Shown one piece after another: positions 43,293 through 51,530 of a stretch of 64,000 bases of DNA; within the stretch, counting starts at the first letter, position 1; each line of letters begins with the position of its first letter. Source of the DNA: Streptomyces sp. R21 (lineage in GTDB: Bacteria > Actinomycetota > Actinomycetes > Streptomycetales > Streptomycetaceae); NCBI RefSeq assembly GCF_041051975.1, contig NZ_CP163435.1, positions 7,295,001 through 7,359,000 of the forward strand. Reading direction: 5' to 3'. Below the pieces are notes generated by a model. That model was not told the origin of the DNA. It did not search any database and saw only the letters and a list, made by a program, of their open reading frames with translations. A program made the translations under genes and the position numbers.

Positions 43293-45133
43293 CCGACCAG
43301 CTCCCGTACGACACCCGCGCCGCGCAGCGACAGCACCGACTCCGGGTGGAACTGCACCCCGGCGAACCCGGGAGCGCGCAGCGCGTGCACCTCGCCGCTC
43401 CCACTGCGGCTGACCTCGATGCCGTGGGCCGCGAGCTCAAGGGCCGTCTCGTCGTCGCAGCGGGCCACGAAGCTGTTGTAGAAGCCGACGGTCTCGGTCC
43501 TCCCGAAGAGGTCGATCCGCGTCTGCGCGCCCTGATAGGGGACTTCCTTCCGGACGATCTCCAGGCCCAACTCGGCCGCGATCAGCTCGTGCCCGAGGCA
43601 GACACCGAGCACGCCGTGCCGGTGCCTTCGGATGACCTCCGCGGTCAGTGCCCGCAGGAACCGCATCTTCGGGTCGGCCGCGTCCGAGGGATCGCCCGGA
43701 CCGGGGCCCAGGACCAGTGGGCCCTCGTGCGCGAGGACCGCCTCCCGCAGCCCCGGCTCGTCGTAGCGCCGTACCGTCACCTCCAGGCCCGAGGAGCGCA
43801 GCACATGCGCCAGCATCGCCGTGAACGTGTCCTCGGCGTCCACCACGAGCGCGTGCCCGGTGAGTTCGGCGGCCTGCTCCTGCATCCGCAGCCAGAACGG
43901 CGCCAGCGAGGCCCGCCGCCCGTCCAGCGCCGCCCGTACCCGCGGGTCGTCCGCCAGCTTCGGCCGTACGTCCTCCTCGCGCGGCCGCCCGGGACGGACC
44001 CCCAGTGCTGCCAGAACCCCGGCCGCCTTCGCATGCGTCTCGGCGACCTCGCCGGCCGGATCGGATCCGCGGACGAGCGTGGCGCCGACCGGCACCCGCA
44101 GCCGGCCGCCCGCGTCGATGTCGGCGGTCCGGATGAGGATGGGGGAGTCGAGGGTCTGCGCCCCGCCCGCGTCCCGCCCGATCAGCGCCAGCGCTCCCGC
44201 GTAGTAGCCGCGCCCCCCGACCTCGTGCCGTTCGATGACCCGGCAGGCGTTCTGCACCGGGGACCCGGTGACCGTCGCCGCGAACATGGTCTCCCTCAGC
44301 ACCTCGCGCACGTCCAGCGAGGACTTTCCCCGCAACTCGTACTCGGTGTGCGCGAGATGGGCCATCTCCTTCAGCCGCGGCCCGATCACCACCCCGCCCC
44401 GGTCGCCGACCGTGCACATCATCTTGAGCTCCTCGTCGACGACCATCGAGAGCTCCTCGATCTCCTTGCCGTCCGCGAGGAAGTCCAGCAGGTGCTCGGG
44501 GGTCGGGCCCTCGGCGGGATAGCGGTACGTGCCGCTGATCGGGTTCATCACGACGGTCCCGCCGGACATCCGGACATGCACCTCGGGGCTCGCCCCGACC
44601 AGCGTGCGCTCGCCCGTGTGCACGACGAACGTCCAGTACGCGCCCCGCTCGCCCACCAGCAGCCGACGGAACAGCGCGAGCGCGTCGGCCCTCCCGAAGC
44701 CTGGGATCTCCCCCTCGTACGTACGCCTGATCACGAAGTTCGCGCCCTCGCCCCGCCCGATCTCCTCGCGCAGGACGCGCCCGACGATCCCGGCGTACTC
44801 CTCGTCGGCGACGTCGAAGCCGCCGCCCGTCACCCGCACATCGTGCGAGGGAAGCTCCGTGAGGGCCTGTTCCAGGGGGAGTTCGTACGTCTCCTCGGCG
44901 GTCAGCACCGCGAGCGGTGTGCCGTCGTCGCGGACGTCGAAGCCGCGTTCCCGGATCTGCCGGAACGGCACCAGGGCGAGGGAGGGGCGGTCGCCGACGG
45001 GGATGTCGGCGAGGCGGTCCACTTCGCGGACCGGACCGAGCAGCAGCTCCACGACGTCGTGTTCGTGGCCGGGGGTGCGACGGCGCAGCAGGGCGAACGG
45101 GCGGGGATCGTCCAGCAGGGCGAGCAGGTTCAT
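43244..45133 (-). CDS. trpEG: Fused anthranilate synthase (TrpE-TrpG)
   Basis: 629 residues, ATG with AGAAGGA upstream. Chorismate-binding TrpE half to about 430 (VMNPISGTYRYP, ATVTGSPVQNACRVIE, GYYAGALALIG). The glutamine amidotransferase half follows (about 430-625), with nucleophile Cys in GVCLGHELIAAELG and VQFHPESVLS. Chorismate plus glutamine to anthranilate. The upstream leader encodes three tandem Trp codons and an attenuator, so expression falls when tryptophan is plentiful. The fused form is known in Streptomyces. Confidence 0.95.
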   Translation of the reverse strand: MNLLALLDDPRPFALLRRRTPGHEHDVVELLLGPVREVDRLADIPVGDRPSLALVPFRQIRERGFDVRDDGTPLAVLTAEETYELPLEQALTELPSHDVRVTGGGFDVADEEYAGIVGRVLREEIGRGEGANFVIRRTYEGEIPGFGRADALALFRRLLVGERGAYWTFVVHTGERTLVGASPEVHVRMSGGTVVMNPISGTYRYPAEGPTPEHLLDFLADGKEIEELSMVVDEELKMMCTVGDRGGVVIGPRLKEMAHLAHTEYELRGKSSLDVREVLRETMFAATVTGSPVQNACRVIERHEVGGRGYYAGALALIGRDAGGAQTLDSPILIRTADIDAGGRLRVPVGATLVRGSDPAGEVAETHAKAAGVLAALGVRPGRPREEDVRPKLADDPRVRAALDGRRASLAPFWLRMQEQAAELTGHALVVDAEDTFTAMLAHVLRSSGLEVTVRRYDEPGLREAVLAHEGPLVLGPGPGDPSDAADPKMRFLRALTAEVIRRHRHGVLGVCLGHELIAAELGLEIVRKEVPYQGAQTRIDLFGRTETVGFYNSFVARCDDETALELAAHGIEVSRSGSGEVHALRAPGFAGVQFHPESVLSLRGAGVVRELVGQLRGTSTFSERRPAL

Positions 45134-45212
45134 CGGTCCTGTTCCTTCTCTCGGTTCTCGGAGAGTGCTCGGAGAGTTCTGGGAGAGGAACGGCCCGTGT
45201 GCCGGAAACACA

Positions 45213-45238
45213 GAAGGCCGCCCCCTCGGGCGGCCTTC
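45213..45238 (-). terminator. Tryptophan attenuator of trpEG
   Basis: 11-bp perfect stem GAAGGCCGCCC / GGGCGGCCTTC, loop of four, then TGTGTTT on the minus strand, between the leader peptide and trpEG. Confidence 0.82.
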
Positions 45239-45260
45239 GCGAAGTCTTGCGTACGCGCAG

Positions 45261-45332
45261 TCAGTGGGCCGCCGGATGAGCGGTCCACCACCAGTTCTGG
45301 TTCAGGTGCTTCTGGTTCGAGTGCGCGAACAT
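45261..45332 (-). CDS. trpL: trp leader peptide with three tandem Trp codons
   Basis: 23-residue ORF beginning MFAHSN and containing NQNWWWTAHP. The three consecutive TGG codons at residues 14-16 stall ribosomes when charged tRNA-Trp is scarce and favour the antiterminator. Matches the leader described for other Streptomyces trpE(G) genes. No Shine-Dalgarno; TAGGGT on the same strand (45345-45340) ends seven bases before the ATG, so the attenuator transcript probably starts leaderless at this codon. Confidence 0.85.
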   Translation of the reverse strand: MFAHSNQKHLNQNWWWTAHPAAH

Positions 45333-45654
45333 GCGAGGCACCCTACCCGATCCGGTCAAGCGTGAGCGGCACTTCCGGTGGAGCACTCCTGGAGCCGCGC
45401 TCGGCGGCCGCCCCTTGGCGCGCCCGCCGACCCGGCACTTCACCGGCGGCACACACCGCCCTCACAGCGGGTTCGAGCGCGGTGCGAAGGCCGAAATAAG
45501 CGGCGATCGGGGGTCATTAGTTGACATGTACATTACCTAAAACTCACTCTTCACGCGGATCGCCTTCGCCCCGGGCGGGCCGATCCGACACCCCCGGTTT
45601 GCAGCACACCCGCATCCGACCGAGGAGAGAGTCATTTCCGTACAACGTTCATCG
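45333..45654. other. Divergent intergenic region trpL / DUF1906 gene
   Basis: Holds the trpL -10 box, a locally A/T-rich patch with TTGACA (45521-45526) and the palindrome ATGTACAT, and GAGGAGAGAG (45622-45631) before the secreted-protein gene. No other structure recognised. Confidence 0.5.
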
Positions 45655-47721
45655 ATGATTCGCCCGAGAGCGAAGCGGCGCGCCGCACGCGCGCTCACGG
45701 TGCTGGCCGCCGTCACGGCGCTCGGCGCCGGAACGCTCGGCACCGCGCAGGCATCCGACTTCACCAACGAAGTCACCTACCGAGGCCACGAGTTCACCGT
45801 CCCCGCCTCCTGGCAGGTCGTCGACCTCGACAACCACCCGGACGCCTGCGTCCGCCTCGACCGGCACGCCGTCTACCTCGGCACCCCGTCCGGCCGGCAG
45901 AACTGCCCCTCGGGCGTGACCGGCCGCACCGAAGCGCTCCTTGTGCAGCCCGCCAAGGCCGCCGCGTCCGGCAGGAGCACCGGTCGCGTCACCGAGAACC
46001 GCACCGCCCGCACCTACCGGGCCACCGCGGACGGGATCGCCGTGACCGCCGCGTACGGCAGCGACCGTACGGAGATCCAGGAGGTCCTGCGCAGCGCCGG
46101 CCTGCCCGTCGCCTCCGCGCAGGCCGAGAAGCCCGCCGCGGCGCCCTCCGCGCTCGCCGTCCCGGCCGACGCGACCTCCTTCCAGGGCAAGGGCTTCGAC
46201 GCCTGCACCGCCCCGTCCCAGGCGACGATGGACGCGTGGAAGGCGGACTCCCCGTACGGCGCCGTCGGGATCTACATCGGCGGGGTCAACCGCGGCTGCA
46301 CGCAGGCGAACCTGAGCGCGCAGTGGGTGCGGGCGCAGTACACCAAGGGCTGGCGCTTCTTCCCGATCTACGTCGGGCCGCAGGCGGAAGCCGGCGCGGG
46401 CAGCTGCACGGGCGACTGCGAGGTCATCACCGACCCGGAGCCGCAGGGCATCGCGGCGGCCAATGACGCTGCCGCCCAGGCCGGTGCGCTCGGGCTCGGC
46501 CAAGGCTCGGTGATTTACGACAACCTGGAGCAGTACACCCGCGGGGGAGCTGTCACCGCTCGGGTTCTCGCCTACCTCGACGCCTACACCAAGCGCCTGC
46601 ACGAGCTGGGCTACCGCTCCGGCGCGTACGGCAGTGTCTCGTCCCTGGTCACCGACCTCGTGGCCAACGCGAACACCATCACCCTGCCCGACGTGATCGA
46701 CTTCGCGCGCTGGAACGACCAGGCCACCACCGACGACCCGGCGATCCCCGCCACCCTGTGGGCCGACCACCAGCGCATCCACCAGTACGCCGGCGACCAG
46801 CGCGAGACGCACGGCGGCGTGACCATCGGCATCGACCGCAACCAGCTCGACGTCGGCGAGGGCGGGGCCCCGCAGCCGCCGCAGCCCAAGGACACCAAGC
46901 TCGCTTCCACCGGCCCCGCCGCCGTCTCCAACGGCTCCCCGGCCACCCTCTCCGCCACCCTCACCACCGACACCGGTGAGCCCGTGGCCGAGCGGAAGGT
47001 GAGCTTCACTCTCGGCACCGCGCAGACCTGCGACGGCACGACCGACGCGCGGGGCGCCGCGAGCTGCACGATCGCCTCCGTCGACCAGCCGCTGAACGCC
47101 GACGCGACCGTCCCGGTCAAGGCGGCCTTCGCGGGCGACGACGCCTACAAGGCCTCGGAGACGGCGGCGACCGTCAAGCTCCAGTACGTCACCGGGCGGG
47201 CTTATGGCCTCTCGGCGGGTATCTCGCTCCTCGGACTGCCGATCGGCATCCGGCCGACCCCGGACACCGGTGCCCTCCGCACCGCCGGGGCGGGCGCCAC
47301 CGCCCCGCCGTGCACCTCGAACATCAGCGTCCTGGTCATCAACGCCAAGACGCTGTGCGCGAAGGTGGAGACGAAGGCCGGGCCCAGCAGCGCCACGTCC
47401 ACCGCCTCGCTGGAGGAAGCGAGCGTCGGACTGCCGGGGCTGCCGGTGCTCGGCCTGTCCGGCATCAGGTCCGTGTCGACCAGCAGCTGCACGGCGGCCA
47501 CCGGCAGCACCGACCTGAAGCTGACCGTGGCAGGAGTCGAGGTGAAGCTCGACGGGGCACCGAACACCACCGTCGACCTCGGCGTCGTAGGCACCAAGCT
47601 CGTGGTGAACGAGCAGGTCAAGGTGGACGGCGGCCTCACGGTCAACGCCGCCCACCTGACCGCGCCCGGCGTGGACGTGGTCGTCGCGTCCAGTACGACG
47701 GCCGCGCACAACTGCGGCTGA
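45655..47721 (+). CDS. Secreted DUF1906 (GH25-like) protein with C-terminal repeat domains
   Basis: 688 residues. Signal peptide to about residue 33 (ends GTAQA). Residues about 165-405 match DUF1906, the glycoside-hydrolase-like TIM barrel of Rv2525c (GKGFDACTAPSQATMDAW, VGIYIGGVNRGC, YGSVSSLVTDL); the barrel acids are partly present, so activity is uncertain. Then an Ig-like domain (about 418-525) and a Cys-containing beta domain to the end. No anchor seen. The ribosome site lies 27 bases before the ATG; an in-frame ATT seven codons earlier is well spaced and may be the true start. Confidence 0.82.
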   Translation: MIRPRAKRRAARALTVLAAVTALGAGTLGTAQASDFTNEVTYRGHEFTVPASWQVVDLDNHPDACVRLDRHAVYLGTPSGRQNCPSGVTGRTEALLVQPAKAAASGRSTGRVTENRTARTYRATADGIAVTAAYGSDRTEIQEVLRSAGLPVASAQAEKPAAAPSALAVPADATSFQGKGFDACTAPSQATMDAWKADSPYGAVGIYIGGVNRGCTQANLSAQWVRAQYTKGWRFFPIYVGPQAEAGAGSCTGDCEVITDPEPQGIAAANDAAAQAGALGLGQGSVIYDNLEQYTRGGAVTARVLAYLDAYTKRLHELGYRSGAYGSVSSLVTDLVANANTITLPDVIDFARWNDQATTDDPAIPATLWADHQRIHQYAGDQRETHGGVTIGIDRNQLDVGEGGAPQPPQPKDTKLASTGPAAVSNGSPATLSATLTTDTGEPVAERKVSFTLGTAQTCDGTTDARGAASCTIASVDQPLNADATVPVKAAFAGDDAYKASETAATVKLQYVTGRAYGLSAGISLLGLPIGIRPTPDTGALRTAGAGATAPPCTSNISVLVINAKTLCAKVETKAGPSSATSTASLEEASVGLPGLPVLGLSGIRSVSTSSCTAATGSTDLKLTVAGVEVKLDGAPNTTVDLGVVGTKLVVNEQVKVDGGLTVNAAHLTAPGVDVVVASSTTAAHNCG

Positions 47722-47743
47722 ACCGCACCAACTGCACGACCGG

Positions 47744-47767
47744 TGGGCCCCTCCTCGGAGGGGCCCA
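47744..47767 (+). terminator. Terminator after the DUF1906 gene
   Basis: Perfect 11-bp stem TGGGCCCCTCC / GGAGGGGCCCA with a two-base spacer (effective loop four or more). No U-tract. Confidence 0.65.
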
Positions 47768-47866
47768 TGCGGGTGTCGTACCAGCGCCGTACGAGCGCGG
47801 CCCGTCTCAATTGATGAGCACGTGAATGGACGCCCGACACGACCCCGTAATGTTGTGGAGGTGACC

Positions 47867-49213
47867 GTGAACGCTAAGCCCAGCGCGAGCGCTGGCAACA
47901 CCTGGCGAGACCTTCCCGCGGCGCAGCAGCCTGAGTACCCCGATGCCGAGGCTCTGCGCGATGTGATCGCGGACCTCGAGTCGTATCCGCCGCTCGTCTT
48001 CGCGGGCGAGTGCGACCAGCTGCGCGCCCGGTTGGCGTCCGTCGCCAAGGGAGAGGCGTTCCTTCTCCAGGGCGGCGACTGCGCCGAGGCCTTCGACGGC
48101 GTGTCGGCCGACCACATCCGCAACAAGCTGAAGACCCTGCTCCAGATGGGCGCCGTCCTCACGTACGCGGCCTCGGTGCCGGTCGTGAAGGTCGGCAGGA
48201 TCGCCGGCCAGTACTCCAAGCCGCGCTCCAAGCCGACCGAGACCCGCGACGGCGTGACGCTCCCGACCTACCGGGGCGACTCCGTCAACGGCTTCGCCTT
48301 CACCGAAGCGGACCGCATCCCGGACCCCGAACGCCTGAAGCGGATGTACAACGCGTCCGCCTCCACGCTCAACCTGGTGCGCGCCTTCACCACGGGTGGG
48401 TACGCGGACCTGCGCCAGGTGCACGCCTGGAACCAGGACTTCGTGAAGTCGTCCCCGTCGGGCCAGCGCTACGAGCAGCTGGCGCGCGAGATCGACAACG
48501 CGCTGAACTTCATGCGGGCCTGCGGCACCGACCCGGCCGAGTTCCAGACGGTCGAGTTCTACGCCTCCCACGAGGCGCTGCTCCTCGACTACGAGTCGGC
48601 GCTGACCCGCGTGGACTCGCGTACGGGCAACCTGTACGACGTCTCGGGCCACATGGTGTGGATCGGTGAGCGCACCCGTCAGCTGGACGGCGCGCACATC
48701 GAGTTCGCCTCGCAGATCCGCAACCCGATCGGGATCAAGCTGGGCCCGACGACGACGGCCGAGGACGCGCTGCAGTACATCGAGCGCCTCGACCCGGACC
48801 GTGAGCCGGGCCGCCTCACCTTCATCGTGCGGATGGGCGCGGACAAGGTCCGCGACAAGCTGCCCGAGCTGGTCGAGAAGGTCACCGCCTCCGGTGCGAC
48901 CGTCGCCTGGATCACCGACCCGATGCACGGCAACACCTACGAGGCGGCCTCGGGCCACAAGACCCGTCGCTTCGACGACGTGCTGGACGAGGTCAAGGGC
49001 TTCTTCGAGGTCCACAAGGGCCTCGGCACCCACCCGGGCGGCATCCACGTCGAGCTCACCGGTGACGATGTCACCGAGTGCGTGGGCGGCGGCGACGAGA
49101 TCTTCGTCGACGACCTGCACCAGCGCTACGAGACGGCCTGCGACCCGCGCCTGAACCGCAGCCAGTCCCTTGACCTGGCGTTCCTCGTCGCGGAGATGTA
49201 CAGGGACCAGTGA
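47867..49213 (+). CDS. aroH: Class II 3-deoxy-7-phosphoheptulonate synthase
   Basis: 448 residues; of two GTG codons, the second has GGAGG at five bases, the first abuts it. Class II (plant-type) DAHP synthase with NTWRDLPAAQQPEYPD, LLQGGDCAEAF, WITDPMHGNTYE (metal/PEP site) and HPGGIHVELTGDDVTEC. First step of the shikimate pathway: phosphoenolpyruvate plus erythrose-4-phosphate. Supplies chorismate for the nearby trpEG. Monocistronic with a strong terminator. Confidence 0.95.
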   Translation: MNAKPSASAGNTWRDLPAAQQPEYPDAEALRDVIADLESYPPLVFAGECDQLRARLASVAKGEAFLLQGGDCAEAFDGVSADHIRNKLKTLLQMGAVLTYAASVPVVKVGRIAGQYSKPRSKPTETRDGVTLPTYRGDSVNGFAFTEADRIPDPERLKRMYNASASTLNLVRAFTTGGYADLRQVHAWNQDFVKSSPSGQRYEQLAREIDNALNFMRACGTDPAEFQTVEFYASHEALLLDYESALTRVDSRTGNLYDVSGHMVWIGERTRQLDGAHIEFASQIRNPIGIKLGPTTTAEDALQYIERLDPDREPGRLTFIVRMGADKVRDKLPELVEKVTASGATVAWITDPMHGNTYEAASGHKTRRFDDVLDEVKGFFEVHKGLGTHPGGIHVELTGDDVTECVGGGDEIFVDDLHQRYETACDPRLNRSQSLDLAFLVAEMYRDQ

Positions 49214-49241
49214 CGGGAGCACCTGTTACCGGAACGTGAAT

Positions 49242-49275
49242 GGGGCGCGGATCACATACGATCCGCGCCCCGCTC
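49242..49275 (+). terminator. Terminator after aroH
   Basis: Perfect 12-bp stem GGGGCGCGGATC / GATCCGCGCCCC, loop ACATAC, with TTTT about ten bases later. Confidence 0.85.
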
Positions 49276-49306
49276 CACTTTTGCGGTTCCTGAGCGCCGG
49301 GTAAGG

Positions 49307-49325
49307 TTAGGTTAGCCTCACCGAT
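49307..49325. promoter_or_regulatory. Iron box (DmdR/IdeR-type operator) of bfd
   Basis: TTAGGTTAGCCTCACCGAT matches the TTAGGTTAGGCTAACCTAA consensus (recalled) at about 15 of 19 positions, 46 bases before the bfd start. Confidence 0.82.
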
Positions 49326-49371
49326 TAATCGGGACGGCAAGACTGATCAATCCCGTCGGGAGGTGAACCGC

Positions 49372-49596
49372 GTGTACGTCTGCAGTTGCTTCGGCATCAC
49401 CGAGCAGCAGGTCAAGAAGCACGCGGAGGACGGTGCCTGCACCCCGCGCCAGGTGGCCTCCGCCTGCAAGGCGGGCACGGACTGCGGTTCGTGCGTACGG
49501 CGTATACAGGCGCTCCTGGGTCGAGGTGAGTTGCCCCGCCGTGAGCTCGCCGGCCAGGGCAAGCCGATCCTGACCGCGCTGGACGAAGCCGCCTAG
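49372..49596 (+). CDS. bfd: Bacterioferritin-associated ferredoxin
   Basis: 74 residues; GTG with GGAGG eight bases upstream (an earlier GTG overlaps the ribosome site). CSC near the N-terminus and CGSC about 35 residues later supply the four 2Fe-2S cysteines of BFD_like proteins. Reduces and releases iron stored in bacterioferritin. The iron box predicts repression in iron-replete cells. Its stop shares CTAG with the stop of convergent bfr. Confidence 0.92.
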   Translation: MYVCSCFGITEQQVKKHAEDGACTPRQVASACKAGTDCGSCVRRIQALLGRGELPRRELAGQGKPILTALDEAA

Positions 49597-50072
49597 CTCT
49601 CCGGCTGCTCGATCAGCTGGGCGATGTAGAGCGCCTCACCGAGCTTCTCGATCAGCTCCAGCTGGGTGTCCAGGTAGTCGATGTGGTGCTCCTCGTCCTC
49701 GAGGATCGACTCGAAGATGTTCGCGGACGTGATGTCGCCCTTGGCGCGCATCACCTCGATCCCGCGCTTGAGGCGGTCGATCGCCTCGACCTCGACCTGC
49801 CGGTCCGCCTGGAACATCTCGGTGACCGTCTGGCCCACCCGGACGTGGAAGAGCCGCTGGTAGTTCGGCAGGCCCTCCAGGAAGAGGATCCGGTCGGTGA
49901 GCACCTCGGCGTGCTTCATCTCGTCGAACGACTCGTGCCGCGTGTACTTCGCGAGCTTCGTCCAGCCGAAGTTCTCCTGCATCTTCGCGTGCAGGAAGTA
50001 CTGGTTGATCGCCGTCAGCTCGCCGGTCAGCTGATCGTTGAGAAAGTCGATGACCTCGGGGTCGCCCTGCAT
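49593..50072 (-). CDS. bfr: Bacterioferritin
   Basis: 159 residues, ATG with AAGGAG upstream. Four-helix ferritin fold with ferroxidase residues E18 (GELTAINQY), E51/H54 in DEMKHAE, E94 and E127/H130 in ILEDEEHHIDYL; Met52 is the haem ligand. Forms a 24-mer that oxidises and stores iron. Convergent with bfd, so the pair can be regulated oppositely; I see no iron box before bfr. Confidence 0.95.
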   Translation of the reverse strand: MQGDPEVIDFLNDQLTGELTAINQYFLHAKMQENFGWTKLAKYTRHESFDEMKHAEVLTDRILFLEGLPNYQRLFHVRVGQTVTEMFQADRQVEVEAIDRLKRGIEVMRAKGDITSANIFESILEDEEHHIDYLDTQLELIEKLGEALYIAQLIEQPES

Positions 50073-50227
50073 TGCAGCGGCTCCTTCCAAGCGGGGGACT
50101 GGGCAGGTTGCGCCGCATCCTTGCACCGGCACCCAAACGCGTCCAGTAAGTGCACGCTTAGTAGGAGTTGCCCGAATCGAACCGGGGCTGGTCATGTGCA
50201 GTGTCCCGGGTCTGTCAGGATGGAGTC

Positions 50228-50860
50228 ATGGGTCAGCCGGTGGAGCGAGAATCTGGAGAAGGCGCACAGTCACAGCTTCCGCCGGGGCAGCGACTGCAGC
50301 GTGGCTGGCCGGTCACGCACTACGGTCCCGTACCCAAGTTCCGCCCCGAACGCTGGGAGTTCAGGGTCTTCGGTGCCACCGCGGACGGCGACAAGCACTG
50401 CTGGACCCACGAGGAGTTCGCCGCACTGCCGTATGCCAGCGTCGTGGCCGATCTGCACTGCGTGACGAAGTTCAGCATGCTCGGAGCCGAATGGGGTGGC
50501 ATCCCGGCTCGTACGATCCTGGAGATCGCCCCGCCCGCGCCCGCGGTCACCCACGTCATGGTCTGGGCCGAGTACGGGTTCAGTTCGAACCTCCGCCTCG
50601 CGGACTTCGCCTCGGACCGCACGATCTTCGCCACCCACAAGGACGGTGAGCTGCTCACCGCGGAGCACGGCTTTCCGCTCCGTCTCGTCGTGCCGCATCT
50701 GTATGCCTGGAAGGGCCCCAAGTGGGTCCGCGGCGTCGAGTACATGACGGCCGACCGCCGCGGCTTCTGGGAGGAGCGCGGCTACCACAACGTCGGCGAC
50801 CCCTGGCGAGAGCAGCGCTACTCGTACCAGGAAGAGCCCGGGGACGGCCCCGAGCTCTGA
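50228..50860 (+). CDS. Sulfite oxidase-like molybdopterin oxidoreductase
   Basis: 210 residues, ATG. Oxidoreductase molybdopterin-binding domain with VVADLHCVTKFSMLGAEW (Cys is the Mo ligand), HVMVWAEYGFSSNLRLADF, and HLYAWKGPKWVRGVEYM. No signal peptide, no haem domain and no dimerisation domain, so a minimal MsrP/sulfite-oxidase relative; substrate unknown. CAGGAT ends seven bases before the start, so it may be leaderless. 22 bases from the convergent DUF4396 gene. Confidence 0.87.
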   Translation: MGQPVERESGEGAQSQLPPGQRLQRGWPVTHYGPVPKFRPERWEFRVFGATADGDKHCWTHEEFAALPYASVVADLHCVTKFSMLGAEWGGIPARTILEIAPPAPAVTHVMVWAEYGFSSNLRLADFASDRTIFATHKDGELLTAEHGFPLRLVVPHLYAWKGPKWVRGVEYMTADRRGFWEERGYHNVGDPWREQRYSYQEEPGDGPEL

Positions 50861-50882
50861 TTCCTGGTCCTTGCGCGGTACG

Positions 50883-51443
50883 TCAGTGGTGGTACTGGTG
50901 CACCACCGCGTGCCCCTTGCCGCGGCCGATCATCCACTTGTTGACCGGGGTCGTGACCACGAAGGCGATCGCGAGCGAGAGGGCCAGCGCGCCCCAGAAC
51001 AACAGGTCGTCCAGGTGCGCGTCCATCGCGTCCGGCCACAGCACGATCACTCCGTTGTCGATCAGCTCCATTACGGCGATCGACAGGGTGTCCGCGGCGA
51101 GCGCGACCCGGAACGCCGTCCTGAAGTCGACGCCGGCCTTGAGCACTCCGCGCAGGGTGAGCGAGTAGCCGAAGACGAAGGCGAGCACGATCGCCAGGAT
51201 CATCGTCGGCACATTGCCCCAGCCGAACGCGGTGCCCACCACCATGCCGAGCACCTCACCGATGGCGCAGCCGGTGAGGCAGTGCAGGGTGGCCTGGGCG
51301 GCCATGGACCAGGTGACCTTGCCCATGCCGTGCGCCTCGTGGTGGGCGTGCTCGGCGTGCGTGTGGTGCTCGTGCTCGCCGTGTGCGTGCTCGTCGTGTG
51401 CCTGGTCGGAGTGTGCGTGGTCGGCGTGCGTGTCGTGCTGCAT
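50883..51443 (-). CDS. DUF4396 membrane protein with His-rich N-terminus
   Basis: 186 residues from the ATG at MQHDTH (a longer form starts 12 codons earlier). Residues 1-38 contain about 15 His with Asp/Glu, a likely metal-binding tail; four transmembrane helices follow (TWSMAAQATLHCLTGCAIG, VLAFVFGYSLTL, ADTLSIAVMELID, LLFWGALALSLAIAFVV). DUF4396 proteins have no assigned function. A CsoR-type copper operator 51 bases upstream suggests induction by Cu(I), hence a role in copper handling. Confidence 0.85.
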   Translation of the reverse strand: MQHDTHADHAHSDQAHDEHAHGEHEHHTHAEHAHHEAHGMGKVTWSMAAQATLHCLTGCAIGEVLGMVVGTAFGWGNVPTMILAIVLAFVFGYSLTLRGVLKAGVDFRTAFRVALAADTLSIAVMELIDNGVIVLWPDAMDAHLDDLLFWGALALSLAIAFVVTTPVNKWMIGRGKGHAVVHQYHH

Positions 51444-51493
51444 GAGAGGGCCCCCAACGTCAGGTGACGGTTCCTGCACCTGGCAAGAACCGT

Positions 51494-51510
51494 ATACCCC
51501 CAGGGGGTAT
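51494..51510. promoter_or_regulatory. CsoR-type copper operator
   Basis: Perfect palindrome ATACCCCC-A-GGGGGTAT, matching the C4-5/G4-5 core of CsoR/RcnR-family sites in Streptomyces as I recall them. Confidence 0.75.
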
Positions 51511-51530
51511 TCCTCAATGGGTCGGCGATC

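Noticed and set aside
43346..45499. 717-codon plus-strand ORF antisense to trpEG and trpL
   Set aside because: Shadow of trpEG; no family resemblance.
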